A DNA stretch of 64,000 bases from DATAOG01 sp963757395 (GTDB taxonomy: Bacteria; Pseudomonadota; Alphaproteobacteria; Geminicoccales; Geminicoccaceae), in assembly GCA_963757395.1 (NCBI GenBank), contig CAVWRK010000008.1:186001-250000 (forward strand), given 5' to 3'. Position numbers and translations under genes: made by a program. This document shows positions 17,902-25,860 of the stretch, piece after piece (the stretch's first letter is position 1; each line of letters opens with the position of its first letter). The notes beneath the pieces are model-generated. The model worked only from the letters and a program-made list of their open reading frames with translations, had not been told where the DNA came from and made no database searches.

Positions 17902-18181
17902 ATGGTCGCGTTGTTCGACGACGAGATCGAACTCGCGGACCGCGAGCCGGGTCAACCGGCACCTCTACGTGCTGTCGGTGATCACGTCCCTGTTCCTGCC
18001 GCCGAGCGTCATCGCCGGCATCTTCGGCATGAACCTGGCCGGCCTGCCGTTCACCGAGAGCCCGTCGGGCTTCGTGCTCGCGATGCTGCCGATCGCCGCG
18101 TCGCCAGCCCTGGTCTCGCCCTTTGGCTCGGCAGCGCGCTCCGCCGCTAGCCGACGTGCCGAACCCCGAGGCCCCGGCTAG
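17902..18181 (+). pseudogene. C-terminal remnant of a CorA/ZntB-type metal transporter
   Basis: Residues encoded from about 17951 read ASRVNRHLYVLSVITSLFLP then PSVIAGIFGMNLAGLPFTES, the end of the CorA/ZntB family including the GMN selectivity motif and the first membrane helix. A short upstream stretch (LFDDEIE) belongs to the same protein but in another frame. The roughly 250-residue cytoplasmic domain and the last helix are missing. This is a decayed gene fragment, not a functional transporter. Confidence 0.65.
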
Positions 18182-18600
18182 TGGCGCGCGTCGCCGTCGC
18201 TCAGCACCCGGGCGAGATGACAGAGCGCCTCCTGGTGCTTGCGGCTCTTGATCGCGGCGAAGTTGCGCGCCAGCTCGAGCAGCATCCGTTGCTGCGGCAT
18301 CAGCTCCTGATTGCGCGTAGCACTGCTGCCCGGCTCGACATCCTCGAAGAAGTGGCTGATCTCGACCCCGAGCGCACGGGCGATCTGATACAGCCGGCCG
18401 GCCGATATCCGATTGATTCCAGTCTCGTATTTGTGCGCCTGCTGATAGGTGACGCCGATCAGCTCGGCCATCTGCTGTTGAGTCAGACCGAGCATGATCC
18501 GCCGTTGGCGGATCCGCAGGCTGACGAAGCGGTCGACGTCGAGGGCGCGACTTCGGCCGCCGACCCCACGACTGGCTACCTTGCTGGCAAGTTGGGTCAT
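18178..18600 (-). CDS. XRE-family transcriptional regulator (PraR-like)
   Basis: About 140 residues. The helix-turn-helix (roughly 25-85) reads RIRQRRIMLGLTQQQMAELI followed by GVTYQQAHKYETGINRISAG and LYQIARALGVEISHFFED, the pattern of the alphaproteobacterial PraR/SinR-like regulators. In Rhizobium, PraR represses quorum-sensing genes, but no such link is shown here. The ATG at 18600 is chosen; a GTG six codons upstream is also possible. The C-terminal helix contains KSRKHQEALCHLARVL and may dimerise. A 14-bp palindrome at 18926-18939 lies about 325 bp upstream. Confidence 0.85.
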   Translation of the reverse strand: MTQLASKVASRGVGGRSRALDVDRFVSLRIRQRRIMLGLTQQQMAELIGVTYQQAHKYETGINRISAGRLYQIARALGVEISHFFEDVEPGSSATRNQELMPQQRMLLELARNFAAIKSRKHQEALCHLARVLSDGDARH

Positions 18601-18618
18601 TGTTCGGTGCGACTCCAC

Positions 18619-19050
18619 GGCATGAGCGAACGGGTTTCCCGTTCAACGTGAATTTCGGATGCGATGGGACTACGCGAAGTAAAATACCCCCACTCGAAAC
18701 CACTGCGCTAGAGAAAAATGTGGTTTGCCCGCCGCCGCGGCCCGACCGGCGGCCGGGAAGGCCAGAAAATTACACGGTCTCATAGTGTTATCGATTCGTC
18801 CAAGTGATTGCCCAGTCAGCGGAAGTGCTCACCGGTCGTGATTGTCGCGGGGCTTCGAGGGCGCGATTCGAGCCCGCTCATGAGCACAACCGGTAGGGGA
18901 AAGTCTCTTTTATACACAGGCTGTTGATGAACGTTCATCGCCCTCTACGCGAACTTCCCGGGCCAGACGCCTGCCATTGGGAAAACTCTCCATCTGCGAC
19001 CAAATGTCGCTTTCCGAGCGCGCCCTTCGCGATTGTCGCGCAGCGCCCCG
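18619..19050. other. 432-bp intergenic region with a 14-bp palindrome
   Basis: It lies between the acylase end and the XRE regulator start. Apart from the palindrome at 18926-18939 and a nearby TTTTATACA element that could be part of a promoter, I see no gene-like structure. Confidence 0.45.
18926..18939. promoter_or_regulatory. Perfect 14-bp palindrome GATGAACGTTCATC, candidate operator
   Basis: The two halves are exact inverted repeats, the size expected for a dimeric regulator. It sits 325 bp upstream of the XRE gene and 112 bp downstream of the acylase gene. The binding protein is unknown. Confidence 0.35.
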
Positions 19051-21429
19051 TCAAACCGCGGGCACCAGCCGCAGGCGCCCGATCGCGCCGCTGGCGTAGG
19101 CTTCGGCGCGGCGCGTCATCGGCGCGCTCTCGCCACCTGCCCAGAGCCGGGTGAGATCGCGATAGTGGCTGGACAGCGGGTTGCCCGACTGCCCGGTCGC
19201 GGCGATCCAGCGCGAGCGATCGAGGTCGGCCAGATCGTAGAGCCCGCGATAGCTGGCGGCATGGGTGCTGGCGAACGGGCGCTGCTCGTCGCCCGGCGCG
19301 AAGTGGCCGACGTCGACCGTCGTGCCGTCGCCGCCGCTTTGGGTCTCGATGTTGAACAGCCGGTCGAGCAGCGGCTGATCGCCGAAGATCGCATGCGCCA
19401 TGCGCGCCGGATGCGCTTCACCCCAGCGCCAGTCCGCCTGGTCCGGGCCGTAGCGACGTGTGAGATCGGCGAGCGCCAGATCGAGGGCCCGGCTCGCAAG
19501 CTCGGCGCAGGTCTCGACCGCCTCGGTCGAGACGTCGTCGCACCAGACCTGCCGGTGCTTCAGGATCTGCTCCATGAACTGCGGCCGGTCGCCCCAGAAC
19601 GACGGAAACAGCGGGCCCAGCTCGTCGGCCTGGATCAGGCGCGAGAGCTCGCGGTACCAGGCCGCGAACAGGAGCGGCGCCCGGCCATCCTCACGCATGA
19701 CCCGATCCCAGCCCTTGAGCTCGACCATTGCCGCAGCCGCCGCCTCGCTCGCCGGCGCAGCCTCGAGCATGATCGGCAGCAGGTCTTCGGCGAGGAGCGA
19801 ATACTGGTCGGCCTGGATCGCCGCGAAGGCCGCGAGGTCGAAGTCGCCGCCCACGAGCAGCTCCGCCAGCCGGCGCGCCCGATAGGGCGCCTCCCAGTCG
19901 GCGGTCAGGAGCCAGGGGTAGGCGGGCGGCACGATCCGGTTGTTGGCGTTGAACAGCAGGCCATCCTTCGGGTCCAAGGCCCGCGGCAGGGCGTCGAAGG
20001 GAATCCACCCCTGCCAGTCGTAGTCCCCGCTCCAGCCGGGCACCGGCCAACGGCCGTCGCCCTGGCGCCGGACCGGCACGCGCCCTGGCGCGATGAAGCC
20101 GATGTGGCCCCTGGTGTCGGCGTAGAGGATGTTCTGCATCGGCGCGCCGACCGCGCGGGTCGCCGCAACGAAGCCCGGCCAGTCCTTGGCCTGGTCCAGC
20201 GCCAGCAGCGCATCGGCCGTGCGGTCGTCGTCGGCGAGCCCGGTCCAGGCGAGCGCCAGCACGCGATCGGCGCCGAGCAGCGTCGCCGCATCGGCCATCA
20301 GATCCGAGAACACCGGGCCGTGGCGGGTCTCGCGCACCGTGATCGTGACCGGCGGCGCACCCTTGACCCGGATGACCTCGTCCCGGACCGCGAACGGCGC
20401 CGGCCCTTCCGGCGTGAGATAGCGCCCGGGGTCGGCCGGATCGAGGCGCTCGACGAACACGTCCTCGACGTCGGCGCCGGTATTGGTGAAGCCCCAGGCG
20501 ACCGTGCCGTTGTGGCCGAGCACGATCGCCGGCAGGCCAGGCAGGGTCGCGCCGATCAGCTCGAGCTCCGGTGTCTTCAGGTGGGCGAGGTACCAGACAC
20601 CCGGCGCCTGCAACCCGAGATGGGGATCGTTCGCGAGCAAGGGCGCCCCGGTCCGCGTCCGCCTGCCCGCCAGCACCCAGGCGTTCGAGCCCTCTCCGCC
20701 CGCGGCCGCCGCCGGCAGGACCGCCGCCAGCCCATCCAGCCCGAGCCCGCCCGTCAGCCCGGCAAGCGTGATCGGCGCGTCCGCCGGATAGTCCGGCCAG
20801 ATGTCGGCGATCTGCTGTTCGGTAAGCCGCGCGCCAAGCCGCGCCCGCAGCAGCTCGTCGCGGGAATTGGTGCCGAGATCGAGCGCCATCACGCGCAGCC
20901 AGACCAGGCTGTCGGCGGGCGTCCAGGGCTCGATCTCATGCGCCCCGAGAATCAGGAACTCGGGCGGCAGCGGTCCGCTCCGGGCGCTCAGATAAGCGTT
21001 GACGCCAGCCGCATAGGCCTCGAGCCAGGCGCGCGTCGCCGGCGCCAGGTGGGCAAAGCTCGCGGCCGCCCGGCGGTAGAGCCCGAGCGTGCGCATGTAG
21101 CGGTCGGTCGGCAGCGCCGGCTCACCCACGATCTCGGCCAGCCGCCCGGCGCCGACCCGCCTTTGGAACTCCAGCTGCCAGAGCCGGTCCTGGGCATGGA
21201 CGAAGCCGAGCGCGAACACCGCATCCAACAAGCTCTCCGCCTCGATGTGTGGCACCGCCCATTGGTCGCGCACCACGGTGACCGGGGCCACCAGCCCCGC
21301 GACCCGGATCTCGCCATCGATCTGCGGCAGCGACTGCCGGAGCCACAGCCAGCCGCCACCCGCTCCGACGGCGGCGAGCACGAGGACGCCGAGCAGCCCG
21401 AAGGCGAGCCAGCGCGCCAGACGCCGCAA
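19051..21429 (-). CDS. Penicillin acylase family protein (Ntn hydrolase)
   Basis: A 792-residue precursor of the S45 family that self-cleaves into alpha and beta chains. An N-terminal hydrophobic segment (LAFGLLGVLVLAAVGAGG) sends or anchors it to the periplasm. The alpha chain has VRDQWAVPHIEAESLLDA and GFVHAQDRLWQLEFQRR. The beta chain starts at the nucleophile Ser248 in GEGSNAWVLAG, followed by LLANDPHLGL and VAWGFTNTGADVEDVF. Substrates of the family include beta-lactams and acyl-homoserine lactones, so quorum quenching is possible but unproven. The TTG start at 21429 lies two bases after the HAD stop, implying translational coupling. Confidence 0.88.
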   Translation of the reverse strand: MRRLARWLAFGLLGVLVLAAVGAGGGWLWLRQSLPQIDGEIRVAGLVAPVTVVRDQWAVPHIEAESLLDAVFALGFVHAQDRLWQLEFQRRVGAGRLAEIVGEPALPTDRYMRTLGLYRRAAASFAHLAPATRAWLEAYAAGVNAYLSARSGPLPPEFLILGAHEIEPWTPADSLVWLRVMALDLGTNSRDELLRARLGARLTEQQIADIWPDYPADAPITLAGLTGGLGLDGLAAVLPAAAAGGEGSNAWVLAGRRTRTGAPLLANDPHLGLQAPGVWYLAHLKTPELELIGATLPGLPAIVLGHNGTVAWGFTNTGADVEDVFVERLDPADPGRYLTPEGPAPFAVRDEVIRVKGAPPVTITVRETRHGPVFSDLMADAATLLGADRVLALAWTGLADDDRTADALLALDQAKDWPGFVAATRAVGAPMQNILYADTRGHIGFIAPGRVPVRRQGDGRWPVPGWSGDYDWQGWIPFDALPRALDPKDGLLFNANNRIVPPAYPWLLTADWEAPYRARRLAELLVGGDFDLAAFAAIQADQYSLLAEDLLPIMLEAAPASEAAAAAMVELKGWDRVMREDGRAPLLFAAWYRELSRLIQADELGPLFPSFWGDRPQFMEQILKHRQVWCDDVSTEAVETCAELASRALDLALADLTRRYGPDQADWRWGEAHPARMAHAIFGDQPLLDRLFNIETQSGGDGTTVDVGHFAPGDEQRPFASTHAASYRGLYDLADLDRSRWIAATGQSGNPLSSHYRDLTRLWAGGESAPMTRRAEAYASGAIGRLRLVPAV

Positions 21430-21430
21430 G

Positions 21431-22063
21431 TCAGTTCCGCCCGCTCAAGGCTCCGCGCCGAACCAGATCGTGACGGAGTGGCTCTGGCCCCCGGAAATGG
21501 ATGGCATCGAACCCGAGAGCTGCGGCCGCGGCGACGTTGTTCGCGTTGTCGTCGATGTAGATGCAGTCCGCGGCCGGTCGCCCGATGCCCTCGAGCAGGA
21601 GCTCGAAGATCCGGGGGTCGGGCTTGATCAGGCCGACCTCGCCTGAGACCAGGATGCTCTCGAAGTGGTCGAGGAAATCGTAGCGCTCGCGCGCGATCGG
21701 GAATTTTTCCACCGACCAGTTGGTCAGCGCGTGGAGTTCGTGGCCGGCCTGCTTCAGCTGTTCGAGAATGGTGACGCTGCCCGGGATCGGGCCGGCCAGC
21801 ATCTCGTGCCAGCGGTGGTGGTAGGCCTCGATCAGCGCGCGCTTCTCCGGATGACGGGCGACCGCCTCCTCGACCGCCGCGGCGAAGGTCCGGCCGCGAT
21901 CCTGCTCCTCGTTCCAGGTCGAATGGCAGACCTCCGCCAAAAAACGCTCGATCTCCGCCTCGTCTTCGATCAGCTGGCGATAGAGGTAGCGCGGGTTCCA
22001 GTCGATCAGCACGCCGCCCAGATCGAACACCACCACGGGTCTCGCTCCGGCAGAGCTCGGCAT
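21431..22063 (-). CDS. HAD-family hydrolase (haloacid dehalogenase / sugar phosphatase type)
   Basis: A 210-residue protein with HAD motif I VFDLGGVLIDWN (nucleophile Asp of DLGG type), motif II TNWS, motif III Lys in VGLIKPDPRIFELL, and motif IV CIYIDDNANNV. The FDLGGVLIDWNPRYLY start is typical of YihX-like and YfnB-like HADs acting on sugar phosphates or haloacids. AAGGAAACC lies upstream of the ATG at 22063. It ends one base from the TTG of the acylase, so the two are cotranscribed. Confidence 0.88.
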   Translation of the reverse strand: MPSSAGARPVVVFDLGGVLIDWNPRYLYRQLIEDEAEIERFLAEVCHSTWNEEQDRGRTFAAAVEEAVARHPEKRALIEAYHHRWHEMLAGPIPGSVTILEQLKQAGHELHALTNWSVEKFPIARERYDFLDHFESILVSGEVGLIKPDPRIFELLLEGIGRPAADCIYIDDNANNVAAAAALGFDAIHFRGPEPLRHDLVRRGALSGRN

Positions 22064-22171
22064 CAGGTTTCCTTTCCATTCGTTCGCACATTGACAGGCC
22101 CCGCCGGCCGCTGAGATCCTCTGGCCGAACCCGGGCGCCCTTGTCCAGCCCTTCTCTTGGCCTTGGCGAGC

Positions 22172-22633
22172 ATGAGCGACTTCGAGCCGCAGAATCCCGA
22201 CTATGCCGCCGTGGTCCGGGCGAGCTTCGCCAGGCAGGGACTGATGCAGGCGCTCGGCATCGAGCTTGTCGAAATCTATCCCGGCGCTTGTGTCCTCGAG
22301 GCGGGGGCGCATTCGGGGCTGACCCAGCAGCAGGGCTTCTTCCACGGCGCCCTGATCGGCGCCATGCTGGACTGCGCCGCGGGCTATGCCGCCTACAGCC
22401 TGATGGCGGCCGGCAGCGACGTGCTGACCACCGAGTACAAGGTCAACTTCGTCGCCGCCGCCCTGGGCGACCGCCTGATCGGTCGCGGCCGGGTGATCAA
22501 GCCCGGGCGGACACTGACCGTCGCCACGGCCGAGGCGTTCTGCCGCCGGGACGGCGTGGAGACTTTGTGCGCGGTGCTGCTGTCCTCGCTGATCGGCATC
22601 CCGGCCAGGTCCGCCGGCGGCGTCCGACCATGA
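22172..22633 (+). CDS. PaaI-family hotdog thioesterase
   Basis: A 153-residue single hotdog domain hydrolysing an acyl-CoA thioester. Characteristic blocks are HSGLTQQQGFFHGALIGAML (active-site HG region), DVLTTEYKVNFVAAALGDRL and GRVIKPGRTLTVATAEAF. The ATG at 22172 is preferred to the in-frame TTG at 22157. Its TGA overlaps the ATG of the next gene (ATGA), so the two are cotranslated; this suggests but does not prove a shared pathway. Confidence 0.85.
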   Translation: MSDFEPQNPDYAAVVRASFARQGLMQALGIELVEIYPGACVLEAGAHSGLTQQQGFFHGALIGAMLDCAAGYAAYSLMAAGSDVLTTEYKVNFVAAALGDRLIGRGRVIKPGRTLTVATAEAFCRRDGVETLCAVLLSSLIGIPARSAGGVRP

Positions 22634-23763
22634 TCCCCTGCCAGCGCCAGCTGTTCGACCTGCCGCGGGACGTGGCCTATCTGAACTGCGCCTACATGTC
22701 GCCGATCCTCAAGCGGGCGGCGGCGGTCGGCGCCGATGCGATCGCCCGCAAATGCCGGCCCTGGACGATCACGGCGGCCGACTTCTTCGCCGACAGCGAG
22801 CGGGCGCGCCAGCTGTTCGCGGCGCTGCTCGGGGCCAGCGCCGAGGACATCGCGATCGTGCCGGCGGCCAGCTACGGCCTCGCGGTCGCGGCCGCCAACC
22901 TGCCGCTCGCCGCGGGCGAGCGCATCCTGGTGCTGGCCGAGCAGTTCCCGTCCAACGTCTTCACCTGGCGCGAGCTGGCCAAGCAGCGGGGCGGCGAGGT
23001 CCTGACCGTGCCACGGCCCGCGGATCACGACTGGACGGCCGCGGTGCTCGCGGGGCTGGACGAACGGGTGAGGATCACGGCGCTGCCGCACTGCCACTGG
23101 ACCGATGGCGGCCTGCTCGACCTGGTCCGGATCGGCGAGCGCTGCCGCGAGGTCAACAGCGCGCTCGTGCTCGATGCCACCCAGTCGCTCGGCGCCCTGC
23201 CGCTCGATCTTGCCCGCGTCCGACCCGACTATCTCGTCTGCGCGGGCTACAAATGGCTGCTCGGCCCCTACAGCCTCGGCTACCTCTACGTCGCCCCGCA
23301 GCACCAGGACGGCCGGCCGCTCGAGCAGAACTGGATCGCGCGCGAGGCGAGCGAGGACTTCGCCCGCCTGATCGACTACTCCGAGCGCTACCAGCCCGGC
23401 GCCCGGCGCTTCGATGTCGGCGAGCGCGCGAACCTCGCGCTGCTGCCGGTCAGCATCGTCGGGCTGGAGCAGCTGCTCGCCTGGGGCGTGCCGGCGATCG
23501 CCGAGACGCTCGCCGCCAAGACCGGCGCGATCGCCCGGCGCGCAGCGGCGCTCGGGCTGAGCTCGACCCCCGCCGACCGCCGCGCCGGCCATTATCTCGG
23601 GCTCGGTTTTCCCACGGGCCGACCTGCCGGCCTGCCGGAACGGCTGGCATTGGAGCGGGTCTACGTCAGCCTGCGCGGTGCCTCGCTCCGGGTCACCCCG
23701 CACCTCTACAATGACGAGGCCGACCTCGACCGCCTGTTCGCGGTGCTGGCGGCCATGGTCTGA
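22630..23763 (+). CDS. Class V aminotransferase-fold PLP enzyme
   Basis: A 377-residue fold-type I PLP enzyme. The PLP lysine lies in CAGYKWLLGPYSLGYLYV, the phosphate site in VPAASYGLAVAAANL, and the cofactor Asp in LVLDATQSLGALPLDL. The His of LPHCHWTDGGLLDL stacks on PLP. The sequence resembles kynureninase/isopenicillin-N epimerase-like members rather than serine-glyoxylate enzymes, so the reaction is open (aminotransferase, lyase or epimerase). Starts by ATGA overlap with the thioesterase. Confidence 0.85.
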   Translation: MIPCQRQLFDLPRDVAYLNCAYMSPILKRAAAVGADAIARKCRPWTITAADFFADSERARQLFAALLGASAEDIAIVPAASYGLAVAAANLPLAAGERILVLAEQFPSNVFTWRELAKQRGGEVLTVPRPADHDWTAAVLAGLDERVRITALPHCHWTDGGLLDLVRIGERCREVNSALVLDATQSLGALPLDLARVRPDYLVCAGYKWLLGPYSLGYLYVAPQHQDGRPLEQNWIAREASEDFARLIDYSERYQPGARRFDVGERANLALLPVSIVGLEQLLAWGVPAIAETLAAKTGAIARRAAALGLSSTPADRRAGHYLGLGFPTGRPAGLPERLALERVYVSLRGASLRVTPHLYNDEADLDRLFAVLAAMV

Positions 23764-23784
23764 GACCCGATCACGCTCGCCTGG

Positions 23785-24105
23785 CTAGTTGGCCTTGCAC
23801 GGATTGGCGGCTGCGCACGGATTGCAGGGGTTCGCGGCCGCGCACGGATTGCACGGCCCGGCCGCCGGAATCAGCTTGGCCGCGGCGCAGGGATTGCAGG
23901 GGTTGGCTGCGGCGCACGGATTGCAGGGATTGGCGGCCGCCGCCGCGGCGCACGGATTGCAGGGATTGCATGCGGCGGCAAGGGCGACGCCCGCGCCGAG
24001 TCCGGCATCGGCGCCGGGCAGGGCCGCGCCCAGCAGGAGCGCGCCGGTGCCCACGGCCAGGCTGAGATAAGTGGTCGACAGCAGGCGGTGGCGATAGAGC
24101 CTCAT
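23785..24105 (-). CDS. Secreted Cys-rich NPC-repeat protein
   Basis: A 106-residue protein with an N-terminal signal peptide (MRLYRHRLLSTTYLSLAVGT, then hydrophobic/Ala-rich) and a C-terminal half built almost entirely of NPCNPCAAA repeats. I count 12 cysteines, every one in an NPC or GPC context and spaced CxxC. One unit is interrupted by AAKLIPAAG. The pattern suggests metal binding or disulfide-linked surface material, but no function is known to me. GGGAGA precedes the ATG. It is divergent, 185 bp apart, from a His-rich uncharacterised protein. Confidence 0.7.
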   Translation of the reverse strand: MRLYRHRLLSTTYLSLAVGTGALLLGAALPGADAGLGAGVALAAACNPCNPCAAAAAANPCNPCAAANPCNPCAAAKLIPAAGPCNPCAAANPCNPCAAANPCKAN

Positions 24106-24290
24106 CGGACATCTCCCGTTGACGTGTTGGCACGCGGCGGGCCGCGCGAGGCTCGCGCGACGTCCAGCGCCGAGGCCCCTTATCGGTTGATCGCCGGCGC
24201 GCGTCGATTCACCGGCGTTCACGACCCTGTCAGCGGCCTTCGCGAACCGGCGCCGGGCGGCTATGGTGACGGCGATCGTGGAGACCGATC

Positions 24291-25064
24291 ATGCAGCTGT
24301 TCGAACCCGAACGCGATGCCGATCCGCCCGCCTGGCTCGACGATCTGCCGCGGGCGAGCCTCGAGGCCATGCTCGCGGCCGGGCGCGAGGCCCTGGAGTG
24401 GCGCCGGGTCCTGGCCAAGAGCGGTGACAACCTGGTCGGCGAGGTGCTCAAGCACGCGGGCGAGTTCTACATCCTCGACCACTACCCCAAGGGCGATGTG
24501 TTCGATTCCGAAAGCCACAGCCAGTGGTACTATCACGCTCACGACAAGAAGGACCGGCCGGGCGAGCATGGCCATTTTCACACTTTCCTGCGCGGCGGCG
24601 GCATGCCGGCGGGGATCGCGCCGGCGCCGGTGCCCGACTTCCAGCCGAAGGCCGAGAAGCACGATCTGGTCTGTCACCTGATCGCGGTCTCGATGGACCG
24701 GGGCGGCTGGCCGATCGGCCTGTTCACGACCAATCGCTGGGTCACCGCCGAGACCTGGTACGCGGCCCACGACGTCGCCGCCATGCTCGATCGCTTCGAT
24801 GTCAAGGTGAGCCGGCCGAGCTGGCCGGTGAACCGCTGGCTGACCAGCCTTCTGCGCCTGTTCCGGCCGCAGATCGAGGTGCTCCTGCAGCAGCGGGACG
24901 AGCGCCTGCGGGCCTGGAAGCGCGAGCATCCGGAGGTCAACACCTACGAGGACCGCAAGCTCGAGGTGATCTCGCAGCTGCCGGTCAGCGTCGAGGCCCA
25001 GGTCGAGCTGCTCGAGGGACGGCTCGGGCGTTCGTTGCCATCGCCATCAACGCCTTCCGGATGA
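24291..25064 (+). CDS. Uncharacterised conserved protein with His-rich core (DUF6969-like)
   Basis: A 257-residue soluble protein. The central block, about residues 60-105, reads DHYPKGDVFDSESHSQWYYH, then AHDKK and GEHGHFHTFLR, a dense His cluster that could bind a metal. It is followed by HLIAVSMDRGGWPIGLFTTN and RWVTAETWYAA. I recall this arrangement as an uncharacterised Pfam family (DUF6969), but give no function. GGAG lies eight bases before the ATG. The divergent neighbour encodes the Cys-rich NPC-repeat protein, so a shared metal-related role is possible. Confidence 0.7.
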   Translation: MQLFEPERDADPPAWLDDLPRASLEAMLAAGREALEWRRVLAKSGDNLVGEVLKHAGEFYILDHYPKGDVFDSESHSQWYYHAHDKKDRPGEHGHFHTFLRGGGMPAGIAPAPVPDFQPKAEKHDLVCHLIAVSMDRGGWPIGLFTTNRWVTAETWYAAHDVAAMLDRFDVKVSRPSWPVNRWLTSLLRLFRPQIEVLLQQRDERLRAWKREHPEVNTYEDRKLEVISQLPVSVEAQVELLEGRLGRSLPSPSTPSG

Positions 25065-25860
25065 CACGGGCCGGCAAGCCGTGCCGACCCTTGGACTACA
25101 CCAGCCTGTTGCATTTTTGTAACGGCATTTACCAGCCATTTCCGGGCTGGCCGGGTCGAGTCGTGGCTCGGGCGCAACAGACCGTGAGGATTTTTCGTCG
25201 CACGGGAATAAGAGGGTTGATCGAGTCCCAGCTGCCGGTAGAATTTCGACCGGTGATCAACTGTCAGTTTTGATTGGACGCGCGGCGCAGCCCGGGCGCC
25301 GCTCTCCGAGCCGGAAGAATGGGATGTTTTCAGCCAGGTTCACCAGCGCTCTTGTGCGGCCCTCATCCGGCCGCACGCTGATCACGCCGCCGCGGCGGCG
25401 GCGATCAGGATGGGCCTTCGGAACTGGATTGGCGGGCGCAGCCACGAGCGTCAACGCGACCTCCCGGCCGACCCCGGCCGTCCCTGCGAGCGCGTAGCCG
25501 GCGCCGGCATCGGCACCCCCGATGCCAATCCCGAACCCGTTGATCGGTCGCCTTTGGCGTGAGGCGTCCGTTCGTGCTCAACCATTACGGGAGAGCCCGA
25601 TGTTGCTTTCACCCTGCCATCCGGATCTCGGCGGCCAACGGTCGACGCCCGTCGGGTCGCCCTAAGGGCTCTTCCCTACGTAAATGACCGGATTCACGCG
25701 CCCTGGCCGCCCCCGTAGCTTCGAGCGGCATTCACGCATTGGGAACGGCATCGCATGCAAGCTGTCTTCGCCCGCCGGGGTTTGGCCGATGCTCGAGGCC
25801 CGTCCAGCCCCCGCGAAGTCCGACTGAATTCTTCCGGCTCAACCTAAACCGGAGCGCTCA
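25065..25860. other. 796-bp intergenic region upstream of the sulfatase operon
   Basis: No supported gene. It contains a small hairpin GGCATCGG-CACCC-CCGATGCC (25506-25526) and mixed composition; small overlapping frames have no homology I recognise. The promoter of the sulfatase operon should lie near its right end; no clear -35/-10 was found. Confidence 0.4.

Noticed and set aside
18840..18900. A tRNA-like stretch with TTCGAGCCC
   Set aside because: No acceptor stem or anticodon arm could be folded around it.
19033..21627. An 864-residue plus-strand frame opposite the acylase
   Set aside because: The minus strand has the acylase with its nucleophile Ser and processing region; this frame is not protein-like.
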